Of a stretch of 64,000 bases of DNA, positions 1 through 8,104 are shown in pieces. Position 1 is the first letter of the stretch; every line of letters begins with the position of its first letter. This stretch comes from Albimonas pacifica. Lineage in GTDB: Bacteria; Pseudomonadota; Alphaproteobacteria; Rhodobacterales; Rhodobacteraceae. Both the position numbers and the translations under genes were made by a program. Location: NCBI RefSeq assembly GCF_900113695.1, contig NZ_FOQH01000011.1, forward strand, positions 165,459 to 229,458. Direction: 5' to 3'. Under the pieces are notes generated by a model. The model ran no database searches, had not been told where the DNA came from, and saw only the letters and a program-made list of their open reading frames with translations.

Positions 1-66
1 GCCGCCTTCGAGCAGCCGGAGATCTTCGTGCGCGAGGTGCGCGAGGCCTTCCGCCCGTTCCGCTGA
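1..66 (+). CDS. 3' end of an unidentified protein (partial)
   Basis: The window opens inside a plus-strand reading frame whose last 21 codons end at a TGA at 64-66. The visible tail (ending REAFRPFR) is compatible with the C-terminal helix of an alpha/beta hydrolase such as a haloalkane or haloacetate dehalogenase, but that is only an impression and no catalytic residue is in view. A good intrinsic terminator follows 33 bases later, which supports this being a real gene end. Confidence 0.5.
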   Translation, partial: AAFEQPEIFVREVREAFRPFR

Positions 67-98
67 CGCGGGCGAAGGCGCCGCCGCCGAAGACGCCG

Positions 99-127
99 CG
101 CCCTGCGCCCCGCGCGCAGGGCGTTTT
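99..127 (+). terminator. Intrinsic terminator of the partial gene
   Basis: A perfect 10-bp stem (CGCCCTGCGC at 99-108 with GCGCAGGGCG at 114-123) has a 5-base loop and is followed directly by TTTT. It separates the partial gene from the TetR/MFS operon. Confidence 0.75.
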
Positions 128-187
128 CATGCGCACGTCCCTTCGGGCGGCGGCGCGCGACGGCCTGCGGCCTCGCCGGGCTTGAAG

Positions 188-207
188 TGTAAAACGAACG
201 TTTTACA
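188..207. promoter_or_regulatory. Probable TetR operator palindrome
   Basis: TGTAAAACG-AA-CGTTTTACA is a perfect 9+9 inverted repeat with a 2-base spacer. It is a conspicuous AT-rich island in GC-rich DNA, 33 bases upstream of the TetR start codon. Size, symmetry and place fit an autoregulatory TetR-family operator overlapping the promoter of the regulator/exporter pair. The assignment is inferred from position. Confidence 0.7.
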
Positions 208-240
208 TTCGGGACCACGGACGTTGCAGGAGGCCCGATC

Positions 241-765
241 ATGGACACGACCGCCAGGCTGCTCGCCGCTGCGGAGCGGCTTTTCGATCGCCACGGCTAC
301 ACGGCCACCGGCATGGACCGGCTGACCGAGGCGGCGGGGATGTCCTCGCGCACGCTCTACAAGCACGCCGGCGGCAAGGCCCAGCTCATGGCCCGGGTGC
401 TGGGGGAGCGGGACCGCCGCTTCCTCGCGCGGCTGGAGGTGAGGCGCGTCGATGCGCTTTTCGCGGCGCTGGGCGACTGGCTGCGGGTCGAGGGGAGCCG
501 CGGCTGCCTGTTCCTGCGCGCCCGCGCCGAGACCGGCGGCGACGCGCCCGAGATCGCCGAGGCCGTCGCCGCCCACAAGGAGGCGTTCCGACGCCGCGTG
601 GCCGAGGTGGTCGCCGCGGACCTGGGCCGCGAGGACCCGGAGCTGGCCGAGCAGATCCTGATCCTGTTCGAGGGCGCGGCCCATGCCGCCGTCTACCGGG
701 GTCCCGAGGCGGCGGAGGCCGCGCGCGCGGCGGCCGCGACCCTCCTGCAGGGCGCGCGACGATGA
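241..765 (+). CDS. TetR/AcrR family transcriptional regulator
   Basis: A 174-residue one-component repressor. The N-terminal helix-turn-helix lies at about residues 8-50, with the typical pattern ERLFDRHGYTATGMDRL, then SRTLYKHAGGK. The rest is a helical ligand-binding domain with no recognisable specificity. An AGGAGG at 228-233 is 7 bases before the ATG. The gene overlaps the MFS gene by ATGA, so the two are translationally coupled. The AT-rich palindrome at 188-207 is the likely binding site. The inferred role is ligand-responsive repression of its own operon, with the substrate of the downstream exporter as the likely inducer. Confidence 0.9.
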   Translation: MDTTARLLAAAERLFDRHGYTATGMDRLTEAAGMSSRTLYKHAGGKAQLMARVLGERDRRFLARLEVRRVDALFAALGDWLRVEGSRGCLFLRARAETGGDAPEIAEAVAAHKEAFRRRVAEVVAADLGREDPELAEQILILFEGAAHAAVYRGPEAAEAARAAAATLLQGARR

Positions 766-1907
766 GCCCCGCCCTGCGCATCGGCGCCACGGGCTTCGCC
801 CTGATCGCGGTCTGCTACGGCTTCGCCCGCTTCGCCTTCGGCCTGTTCCTGCCCGGCATCGACGCCGAGCTGGGGCTGGGGCCGTCGTTGGGGGGCGCGA
901 TCTCCGGCGGGGCCTTCGGGGGCTATTGCCTGTCCATCGTGGTCTCGGCGGCGCTGACCGAGCGGCTCGGCGGCCGGGCGGTGGGCGTGGGGGCGGCGCT
1001 GGTCGCGGCGATCGGCATGGCGGGGATCGCGCTGGCGCCCTCGGCGGGGCTGCTGGCGGCGGCGGTGATCGTGGCGGGGACCAGCGCCGGCCTCGCCTCG
1101 CCGCCGATGGCCGCGGCGGTGGCGGCGGCCGTGCGGCGGGAGCGGCGGGACCTGGTGAACACCGCGATCAATGCCGGGGCCGGCGCGGGGGTGGCGTTGT
1201 GCGGGCCCGCGGCCCTGCTGTTCGCCGGGCAGTGGCGGCTGGGCTTCGGGGCCTTCGCCGTCGTGGCGCTGGCGCTGGCCGCGGCGGCCGCGGCGGCGCT
1301 GCCGGGATCGGTTGCGGGCGAAGGCGGGCGGGCCCGGTTCCGGCCGCCGCTGACCGGCGCGGCGGCGCGGCTGGTCGGGGCGGCCCTGCTGATGGGGGCG
1401 GCGAGCACCGCGGTGTGGTCCTTCGGCGGCCAGCTGGTCGCCCAGCGGCTGGGCTGGGAGGCGGCGGGGACGGGCCTGCTGTGGACCTGCCTCGGCGCGG
1501 GCGGTCTCGCAGGGGCCTGGGCGGGGTCGCTGATCGGCCGCTTCGGCCTCGACCGCCTGCACCGGACGGCGCTTTGGGCGATGGCAGCGGGCGTGATCGC
1601 CGTCGGCTGGGGGACTGCGGCGGCGGCGGTCCTGCTCGGCGCGGCGGCCTTCGGCGCGGCCTATGTGACGCTGACGGGGGTCTATCTGGTCTGGGGCGCG
1701 CGGGCGGCGCCCGAGCGGCCGGCGACCGGGCTGACGGTCGGCTTCCTCGCCATCGCGGTGGGGCAGACCGCCGGCGCGCCGGTCTTCGGGCTGGCGATGG
1801 AGACGTTCGGCCCGCAGGCGGCGGCGGCCGGCTTCGCCGCGCTGGCCCTGCTCGCCGGCCTCCCCCGGTCGCGCCGGGCGGGGCTCGCGGCGCCGGCCGG
1901 GTCCTAG
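762..1907 (+). CDS. MFS transporter
   Basis: A 381-residue inner-membrane major facilitator with about 12 hydrophobic segments. The first runs IAVCYGFARFAFGLFLPGI, a YGFxRFxFGLFLP pattern common in YbfB/CynX-like and drug-exporter-like MFS proteins. Its ATG lies inside the end of the TetR gene (ATGA overlap), so it is the regulated output of that repressor, and efflux of the inducing compound is the simplest reading. The TAG stop at 1905-1907 overlaps the stop codon of the convergent antiporter gene, leaving no intergenic space for a separate terminator. The substrate cannot be read from the sequence. Confidence 0.88.
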   Translation: MSPALRIGATGFALIAVCYGFARFAFGLFLPGIDAELGLGPSLGGAISGGAFGGYCLSIVVSAALTERLGGRAVGVGAALVAAIGMAGIALAPSAGLLAAAVIVAGTSAGLASPPMAAAVAAAVRRERRDLVNTAINAGAGAGVALCGPAALLFAGQWRLGFGAFAVVALALAAAAAAALPGSVAGEGGRARFRPPLTGAAARLVGAALLMGAASTAVWSFGGQLVAQRLGWEAAGTGLLWTCLGAGGLAGAWAGSLIGRFGLDRLHRTALWAMAAGVIAVGWGTAAAAVLLGAAAFGAAYVTLTGVYLVWGARAAPERPATGLTVGFLAIAVGQTAGAPVFGLAMETFGPQAAAAGFAALALLAGLPRSRRAGLAAPAGS

Positions 1908-3118
1908 CCGCCCAGCCGCGGGCCCCAGCGCCGGGCGGCGGGGGCGGCGCTGGCCCCGTGCAGCAGGGCCGAGACCGCCACCGCCAGCCCCGCGACCGCC
2001 AGGATGTCGTCGCCGTGCGAGAGGCTGCGCCCCTCCACCGCCACCAGCGCGAAGAGCGCGGTGGCGAGGCCCCGCGGCCCGAACCAGCCCAGGAACAGCC
2101 GGGCGCGGGGCGGCGCGTCGGTTCCCGTCAGCGACAGCCAGATCGCCAGCGGCCGCACGACGAAGAGCGAGACGAGCACCAGCGCCGCCTCCTCCCACCC
2201 CGCCCGGTCGAAGGCCTGGGGCAGCATCGAGGTTCCGATCAGCACGAAGGCGGCGAGCACCAGCACCTGCCCCTCGCCGTCCAGGAACTCGGCCAGGAAG
2301 CCCCGCGGCGGCGCCCGGGGGCCGGTGACCGCCAGCGCGCCGCCGAAGCCGAGCCCGGCGGTGAAGCTGGCGACGAAGGCGTTGCCGCCCACGGCCTCGG
2401 CCGCGAAGTAGGCGAAGGCGACGATGGCGAGCGCGGCGATGCCCTCGGATTCCTCCTGCGGCCAGCTCCGTGCGCGCGCGAGGCCGAGCAGGACCCCGCC
2501 CGCCACGCCCGCGCCCAGGCCCGCCGCGGCGCCGAAGCCGATCTGGGCGGCCATGAAGCGCAGGAAGTCCGCGACGCCGATCGAGGCCGAGCTTTCGGCC
2601 GCCCCGGCGAGCGTCGCGAACAGCAGGACCAGCGGCAGGGCGAGCCCGTCGTTCAGCCCGCTCTCGACCACCAGCGCGCGGCGCACCCGCTCGGGCAGCA
2701 GGGGGGAGGTGGCGACGGCCTGGCCCAGGGCGGCGTCGGTGGGCGCGAGGATCGCGGCGACGAGCGCCGCCTCCAGCAGCGGCCAGCCGGGCAGCAGCAG
2801 GGCGCCCGCGGCGAAGCCGAGGCCCACCGACAGCGGCAGGCCCAGCGCCAGCATCCGGGCCGGCCACCGGTGGGCGCGCACCAGGGCGCGCGCGTCGGTG
2901 CGCGTGGCGTCCGAGAACAGCACCACCGCCAACGCGATCTCGGCCACGATGTCGAGCCGCGCGTCGAGCGCCCGCGGCGCGAGCCCCACGCTCCACAGCC
3001 CCAGCCCCAGCGCCAGGCAGATCACCGGCATGGTCAGCGGCGTCTCGGCCAGCCGCCGCGCGGTGGCGGCGTAGGCGAAGATCCCCAGGGCGAGGATCAG
3101 CATGGTCGGCTCGTGCAT
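1904..3118 (-). CDS. CPA-type cation:proton antiporter
   Basis: A 404-residue integral membrane protein of the monovalent cation:proton antiporter superfamily (NhaP/CPA1-like), exchanging Na+ or K+ for H+ across the inner membrane. About 12 segments are visible. Diagnostic motifs are ESGLNDGLALP in the middle, holding the conserved ND pair of the ion-binding core, and FGPRGLATALFALVAVEG near the C-terminus. The length fits a transporter without a cytoplasmic regulatory tail. The chosen ATG (MHEPTMLILALG) has a GGAAGGGGG Shine-Dalgarno. The frame stays open a further 60 codons upstream, but that stretch is low-complexity and includes part of a palindromic repeat. Confidence 0.88.
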   Translation of the reverse strand: MHEPTMLILALGIFAYAATARRLAETPLTMPVICLALGLGLWSVGLAPRALDARLDIVAEIALAVVLFSDATRTDARALVRAHRWPARMLALGLPLSVGLGFAAGALLLPGWPLLEAALVAAILAPTDAALGQAVATSPLLPERVRRALVVESGLNDGLALPLVLLFATLAGAAESSASIGVADFLRFMAAQIGFGAAAGLGAGVAGGVLLGLARARSWPQEESEGIAALAIVAFAYFAAEAVGGNAFVASFTAGLGFGGALAVTGPRAPPRGFLAEFLDGEGQVLVLAAFVLIGTSMLPQAFDRAGWEEAALVLVSLFVVRPLAIWLSLTGTDAPPRARLFLGWFGPRGLATALFALVAVEGRSLSHGDDILAVAGLAVAVSALLHGASAAPAARRWGPRLGG

Positions 3119-3225
3119 GTCGCCCCCTTCCGCGGCCGGCGGGGCGCCGGCGCGGGAACAGGGAACGACGGCGGGGCGAGGGGCGCAAGAGGGGGGGGGA
3201 GCGGGTCGCGCCGCCGCGGACCGCT

Positions 3226-3244
3226 GGGCGCATTTCAATGCGCC
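3226..3244. repeat. Single arm of the gene-end inverted repeat
   Basis: GGGCGCATTTCAATGCGCC is identical to the core of the arms at 47972-48040 and 51696-51767. Here the second arm is degenerate (GAAATGGCGCAT near 3261), so this looks like a decayed or partial copy. It lies between the antiporter start and the nuclease terminator. Confidence 0.75.
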
Positions 3245-3300
3245 GTGGCCGAAGGCAGCGGAAATGGCGCATCGACCGCCCCGCGGGGCGCCCGCCACGC

Positions 3301-3332
3301 GAAAGGGCCGGGGCGTCGCCGCCCCGGCCCTT
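3301..3332 (-). terminator. Terminator of the RTX nuclease gene
   Basis: A 12-bp perfect stem (AAGGGCCGGGGC at 3303-3314 with GCCCCGGCCCTT at 3321-3332) has a 6-base loop. Read on the minus strand it ends in CCCTTT, 24 bases beyond the nuclease stop. Confidence 0.7.
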
Positions 3333-3355
3333 CCGGATCGCGAGATCGCCCGGGA

Positions 3356-6300
3356 TCAGGCGAAGAACAGGTCGTCCGCGCTCAGCGCGTCGAAGTCGTC
3401 CGAGGCGACCTTGGCCACCTTGTCGTTGTCGACTCGCACCCAGGCGAAGTCCTTCTTCTTGTGGACCTTGAAGGACACGTCCTCGAGCCCGACGGAGGCG
3501 TCGAAGCCCTCCACCCGGATCAGGTCGACGCCGGCCTCGAAGTCGGCCAGCTCGTCCCAGCCGCCCTTGCGCTGGACCACGAAGACGTCCTCGCCGCCGC
3601 CGCCGATCATCAGGTCCTTGCCCAGGCCCCCGACCAGCAGGTCGTCGCCCGCGCCGCCGCGCAGCTCGTCCTTGCCGCGGCCGCCGTAGAGCTCGTCGTT
3701 CCCGCCGAGGCCCTTGAGCAGGTCCTTGCCGTTGCGCCCGTAGATGAAGTCGTCGCCCGCGGTTCCGACAAGCTCCTGCTTGCCGTTCCCGCCCACGATC
3801 CGCTCGCCCGGCACGAAGCCGAAGTCGAACAGCGCCAGCACCGGGTCGTGGTCCGAGGCCTGCTCGGCCTGGTCGGCGTTGACGTGGACATAGTCCACCT
3901 CGACCCCGCCCAGCAGGTTGGCGGTCGCGAGGATATGGTCCAGCGCCTGCGCGTTGCCGTCGAAGATGTAGGACCACACGTCCTGCGGGTCCGCGAACTC
4001 GGCCAGATGCGTCAGCACCTTGTCGAGACCGGTCCCGGCGAGATCCTCGGCCACCTCGTCGGTGAACTCGAAGGTGTTGAGGTCGCCCAGCACCACCACC
4101 TTCGCGTCCGGATCGGCCGCCACGATGGCGTCCACCACCTCGTTGACCGCCTTGGCCGCGGCCTCGCGGTCGGCCTCGCCGCCCTGCTCGAAGGGCTGCT
4201 CGGCGCCGAAGATCGGGTCGGAGCCGGAGCGCGAGGGGAAGTGGTTGTTGATCAGCGTGATCTCTTCGCCCTGGAAGCGGAAGGTCGCCAGCAGCGGCTC
4301 CCGCGTGCCCGCGAAGGCGTCGGGGTCCGTGACGCCGTAGGCGGCGAGCGCCTCGGCGTCCAGCGTCTGCGAGGCGACCAGCTCCACCCGCTCGGCGTTG
4401 TAGAGATAGGCGTTGCGGATGTTGCCGCCCGGGACGCCGCCGTGGCTCTGCTCGACGCCGTAGTCGCTGTCGATGAAGCTGTAGGTCGGCCCGCCCAGCG
4501 CGGCGATGGCGTCGACGAGGGCCTGGAGCGTCTCGTCCGCCGCCACGATCCCGTCCATCAGCCCGTCGGAGACGCCGGAATTGTCCTGGATCTCCTGCAG
4601 CCCGAGGATGTCGGGCGCGTTCAGGTTCTCCACGATCTGCCGGGCGAGCGCCAGGATCTGGGCCGCGTCGTCGTCGTCCGAGTCCCCCGTCCCCGTGGCC
4701 GAGGTCAGGTTGAGCACGTTGAAGGTCGCCACCGACAGCTTGTCGCCGCCGCCCGCGAGGCTGGAGACCTCGGGGGCGTTGTCCGAGGGCGCCTCGACCG
4801 TGAACGCGTCGGTCACGGCGATCTGGTAATTGCCGAAGTCGTAGCCCACCACGCCGGTGACGTCCGACAGCGCGTCGCCCACGTTCAGGGTCGGCGCCTC
4901 GAAGCCCTCGGGCAGCAGGCCGCCGTCGTACTGGATCTGGATCCGCTCGGGGTTCAGGTCGCCGTAGCCGTCGGCGTCGGCGTTGATCTGCAGGACGCCG
5001 CGGTCGGTCAGGCCCGGCGTCGTGCCCTCGCCCTCGTCCGAGACCACCCAGGTCTCGTCGAAGCGGTTGGTCGGCGCGATCACCGCGCCGCCCTCGACGG
5101 TCACCCGCATGCCCTCCAGGCTCTCCCAGAAGTCGATGGCGTCCGTCGCCGGGTCGAAGTCGACGGCGTCCTCGTTGAGGTTCACCGGCAGCTCGTCCTC
5201 GGAGATGATCTGCGAGGGGATCGGCCGGCCGTTCTGGCCCACCACGATGGCGGCCGGCAGCGCGTTGCCCGAAGAGAGGACCTCGACCGTCGGCGAGGTC
5301 AGCTCGGTCAGGGCGAGGTTGCCCGCGCCCGCGACATACTCGGTCACCGTGCCGGTCACCGCCGCCTCGTCGCCCACGACGACCGAGGGCGCGCCGCCGG
5401 TGAAGACGAAGATCGCGTCCGAGGTCGCGTCGTCGCCGTCGCCGGTCGGGTCCTGCAGGTAGAAGCCGTTCGTGTCGACCGCGGTGACGATGCCGGTGGT
5501 CTTCACCGTCATCCCCTCGAAGGCCGACATGTGCCCGGCGCCCTGGATCTGCCCGATAGAGGCCTCGTCCGGAAGCAGGTTGAACAGCATCGTGGTGCCC
5601 GAGACCTCATAGGAGACCGCGATCTGGGCGAAGCCCGTGGCGCTCTGCTCCTGGGGGATGAACTCGATCACCTCGGGGTTCAGGTTGCCGTTGCCGAAGC
5701 CGGGCATGTAGTCGACCAGCGACACGTCCGCGGGGTCGGTGATGTCCATCACGAACACGCCCGAGTCCCGCTCCAGCCCGATGAAGGCGAAGGTCTTGCC
5801 GTAGGCCTGGCCGATTTCGATGGCCTCGGGCTCCGGCCCCTTGGCGTCGGAGCGGTTCTCCCCCTCCTCGCCGTCGTCGTCGTTGAAGCGCTCGGGGTAG
5901 TTGGCGGCGATGAAGGTCTCGAACAGCGAGCCCGAGTCGTAGACCAGCGTCCCGTCCTCGGCGAAGATCGAGAACGAGCGGGTGTTGAGCGCGTGCAGGA
6001 CGTCGATGTCCCCGTCGCCGTCGGTGTCGCCGTCCACGGTCGAGACCGCCAGCCGCTCCAGCCCCGCGGTGTCGACGGAGGGGTCGATCAGCCCGTCCTC
6101 GAGCAGGGAGCCGACGCGGGCGCTGTCGAAGCCGCGGTCGTCGCCCTCGTTCGCCGTGACGAAGTAGGTCTGGCCGCCCGCCTCGTAGGAGGCGATGGCG
6201 TCGGGCATGAACAGGCCGACGAGATCGTCGAAATTCTCGAGCTCGATCACGCCGTTGTCGTTGGCGTCGAGCTCGTTTCCGGGGGCGGAGAAGTCGCGCG

Positions 6301-7756
6301 TGCCCAGCCCGATCACCTCGGTGATGGTCATCGAGGCGATGTCGAGCACCGCCACCGCGTTGTTCTCCTGCAGCGTCACGAAGGCCGTCGACCCGTCGGG
6401 CGAGAGCGCGATGTACTCCGGCTCCATGTCCAGCGCGAAGTTCACGCCGGGGGCGATGCGCACGCCATTGTCGCGCGCCAGGTCCTCGAAGCCGTTGAAG
6501 GCGATGAAGTCGAGGATCGTGCTCGCCGGCGCGGCCGGGTCGGTCACGTCGATCACGGCGACCGTGCCCAGCGGGTCGTCGTCGTTGTCGCTCTCCTCGT
6601 TCTTCTCGCCCTCGCCGGCGACGAGGATCTGCGTGCCGTCGTCGGTGAAGGTCAGCATGTCGGGCAGGTTGCCCACGTCGGCGGTCGAGATCAGGGCGCC
6701 GGTCTCGGCGTCGAAGATCGCCACGAACCCGGGCTGGGAGACCATGGTGGTCTCGCCGAAGATCGTCATCTCGACCGGCGCGCGGGCGATGGCCGCCGCG
6801 ATCAGGCCGTTCTTGATGTCGACCGACTGCACGCCCGCATAGCCCTCGAGCGCGGTCAGGTCGATGGACAGCAGCAGCGAGCCGTCGGCCGCGTCGAGCA
6901 CGTCGACGGAGTCGTTCTCGCCGTTGGTCAGCGCCAGCTTGCCGGCGTCGAACTGCACGACCTCCGAACCGCCCTCGCCGACGCCCGAGTCATGGCGCCA
7001 CACGGGCGCGAGGCGCACGGACCCCGAGGGGGTCGGCGCCTCGATGCCCGCGCCCGGCTGCTCGATGGTCGCGCCGGAGCGGACCACGATGTTCTGGAAG
7101 GCGAAGGCCTCGGACCCGCCGTCGGTGGCGCCGCGGAAGGTGAGCGTGAGCTGCGAGCCGGTCCCCTCGATGGCCTTGGCGAACTGGGTCAGCTCGTTCG
7201 AGAGCGCGATGCCCTCCACCGTCAGCGGGTCGTCGAGCGCGATCTCGGCGCCGCCGGCGAGGCGGTAGGTCAGGGCGCCGTCCTCGTCGGCGACCGCCTC
7301 GAAGAGGGTCGTGGCCGGGCCGTCGTCGATCGAGACCTCGAAGGCGAAGGCGTCGTCCGCCTCGAAGTCGCCCATGGCGCCCAGGTCGAGGGAGACGCTC
7401 AGGTCGTCCTGCCCGGCGATGTCGAAGACCCAGGTGGCCTCGACCTCGCCCGTGGGGTTGTCGCCGTTGACGGTGTCGGTGACGCCGAAGAACGGGTCGA
7501 GGTTGGTGTCGTCCACGATGCCCAGCGCGTCGGCCGGGAAGGTCGCCAGGCTGTCGTCCAGCACCGCGAAGGGGATCGAGGCGGAGGCGTCGCGGTCGTA
7601 GATCTGCGCCCCGTCGCCCGAGGACGAGAAGGCGTCCGTGAAGGCGTTGGCATAGGAGACCAGGTTGACGTCGGCCGCGCCGGTCAGGCTGGAGGCGACG
7701 ACGGTTCCGCCGACGGCGGTGGGCGCGGACGGGGTCGGAAGGACGGCCACGGGCAT
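3356..7756 (-). CDS. Secreted multidomain nuclease/phosphodiesterase with RTX repeats (ExeM/NucH-like)
   Basis: A 1466-residue acidic extracellular protein. In order: an N-terminal beta-rich region (about 1-240); a choice-of-anchor-I/phytase-like propeller region (about 250-720, with ALSPDGSTAFVTLQENNAVAV and GPEPEAIEIG); an OB-fold nuclease-associated segment (about 740-830); an endonuclease/exonuclease/phosphatase domain (about 1010-1310) with SVATFNVLNL, DILGLQEIQDN, VVLGDLNTFEF and SDHDPV supplying the metal and catalytic residues; and RTX glycine/aspartate nonapeptides (about 1320-1385, GTAGDDFIYG, GGNDELYGG, GGAGDDLLVGG). There is no Sec signal. RTX repeats and an acidic C-terminal tail imply type I secretion with Ca2+ folding outside the cell; no secretion genes are nearby. 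The likely job is scavenging phosphate from extracellular DNA or phosphoesters. The ATG at 7756 is preceded by GAGGGGAA, rather close; an in-frame TTG at 7810 is less likely. Confidence 0.88.
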   Translation of the reverse strand: MPVAVLPTPSAPTAVGGTVVASSLTGAADVNLVSYANAFTDAFSSSGDGAQIYDRDASASIPFAVLDDSLATFPADALGIVDDTNLDPFFGVTDTVNGDNPTGEVEATWVFDIAGQDDLSVSLDLGAMGDFEADDAFAFEVSIDDGPATTLFEAVADEDGALTYRLAGGAEIALDDPLTVEGIALSNELTQFAKAIEGTGSQLTLTFRGATDGGSEAFAFQNIVVRSGATIEQPGAGIEAPTPSGSVRLAPVWRHDSGVGEGGSEVVQFDAGKLALTNGENDSVDVLDAADGSLLLSIDLTALEGYAGVQSVDIKNGLIAAAIARAPVEMTIFGETTMVSQPGFVAIFDAETGALISTADVGNLPDMLTFTDDGTQILVAGEGEKNEESDNDDDPLGTVAVIDVTDPAAPASTILDFIAFNGFEDLARDNGVRIAPGVNFALDMEPEYIALSPDGSTAFVTLQENNAVAVLDIASMTITEVIGLGTRDFSAPGNELDANDNGVIELENFDDLVGLFMPDAIASYEAGGQTYFVTANEGDDRGFDSARVGSLLEDGLIDPSVDTAGLERLAVSTVDGDTDGDGDIDVLHALNTRSFSIFAEDGTLVYDSGSLFETFIAANYPERFNDDDGEEGENRSDAKGPEPEAIEIGQAYGKTFAFIGLERDSGVFVMDITDPADVSLVDYMPGFGNGNLNPEVIEFIPQEQSATGFAQIAVSYEVSGTTMLFNLLPDEASIGQIQGAGHMSAFEGMTVKTTGIVTAVDTNGFYLQDPTGDGDDATSDAIFVFTGGAPSVVVGDEAAVTGTVTEYVAGAGNLALTELTSPTVEVLSSGNALPAAIVVGQNGRPIPSQIISEDELPVNLNEDAVDFDPATDAIDFWESLEGMRVTVEGGAVIAPTNRFDETWVVSDEGEGTTPGLTDRGVLQINADADGYGDLNPERIQIQYDGGLLPEGFEAPTLNVGDALSDVTGVVGYDFGNYQIAVTDAFTVEAPSDNAPEVSSLAGGGDKLSVATFNVLNLTSATGTGDSDDDDAAQILALARQIVENLNAPDILGLQEIQDNSGVSDGLMDGIVAADETLQALVDAIAALGGPTYSFIDSDYGVEQSHGGVPGGNIRNAYLYNAERVELVASQTLDAEALAAYGVTDPDAFAGTREPLLATFRFQGEEITLINNHFPSRSGSDPIFGAEQPFEQGGEADREAAAKAVNEVVDAIVAADPDAKVVVLGDLNTFEFTDEVAEDLAGTGLDKVLTHLAEFADPQDVWSYIFDGNAQALDHILATANLLGGVEVDYVHVNADQAEQASDHDPVLALFDFGFVPGERIVGGNGKQELVGTAGDDFIYGRNGKDLLKGLGGNDELYGGRGKDELRGGAGDDLLVGGLGKDLMIGGGGEDVFVVQRKGGWDELADFEAGVDLIRVEGFDASVGLEDVSFKVHKKKDFAWVRVDNDKVAKVASDDFDALSADDLFFA

Positions 7757-8054
7757 TTCCCCTCGGAAAGGCGACCCCGGTCGGGGCGCGGATCTGGTCG
7801 TCGTCCGCAAGCGGACGCGCTAGGACGGAACCCGCGCGCGGTCGCGCACGGGCGGACCCGGACGCGGCATGCGGCCGGGACGGCCCGCCGACGACGGCGG
7901 GGCCGGGCCAGCGGTCCTTACCAGCGAAGAAACGATCGATCTTCGCGGATTGAAGAAGTTTAGGTTTCGGAAACGTGACGGTTCTGCGACGGTTCTGCGG
8001 TGACGCAACGGCCGCAATGCGGCCTCCCACATCGTGATATTCATCCCCGTCGCA
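7757..8054 (-). promoter_or_regulatory. Upstream region of the RTX nuclease gene
   Basis: This non-coding stretch has a relatively AT-rich core at about 7926-7980, the only such patch here and the likely promoter zone. It includes an 11-bp direct repeat (7977-7998) and a GTCCGC-AA-GCGGAC palindrome at 7803-7816. I could not place -35/-10 boxes with confidence. Confidence 0.45.
7977..7998. repeat. 11-bp tandem repeat, two copies
   Basis: GACGGTTCTGC occurs twice head-to-tail with no spacer at the far end of the nuclease promoter region. Such spacing (one helical turn) is compatible with an activator-binding site, for example phosphate control of a secreted nuclease, but nothing in the sequence proves it. 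Confidence 0.5.
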
Positions 8055-8100
8055 GGATCGCTTCTTGGGCGATCCCCGCGCCGGTCCGCAGGGGACCGGC
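8055..8100 (-). terminator. Two hairpins after the DprE2-like gene
   Basis: Two adjacent perfect stems follow the end of the SDR gene: GGATCGC/GCGATCC at 8055-8075 and GCCGGTCC/GGACCGGC at 8080-8100. There is no T-run, so termination may be weak or Rho-assisted. They end the four-gene minus-strand operon. Confidence 0.5.
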
Positions 8101-8104
8101 CTCG

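Noticed and set aside
693..3977. A 1094-residue minus-strand open frame
   Set aside because: It is a frame shadow of the antiporter and the nuclease 3' end, made of Arg/Ala/Gly runs with no motif.
683..7963. A 2426-residue plus-strand open frame
   Set aside because: It is antisense to the RTX nuclease and overlaps the MFS and antiporter genes. Its product is Arg/Val/Asp/Gly-rich low complexity without domains, as expected for a GC-rich shadow frame.
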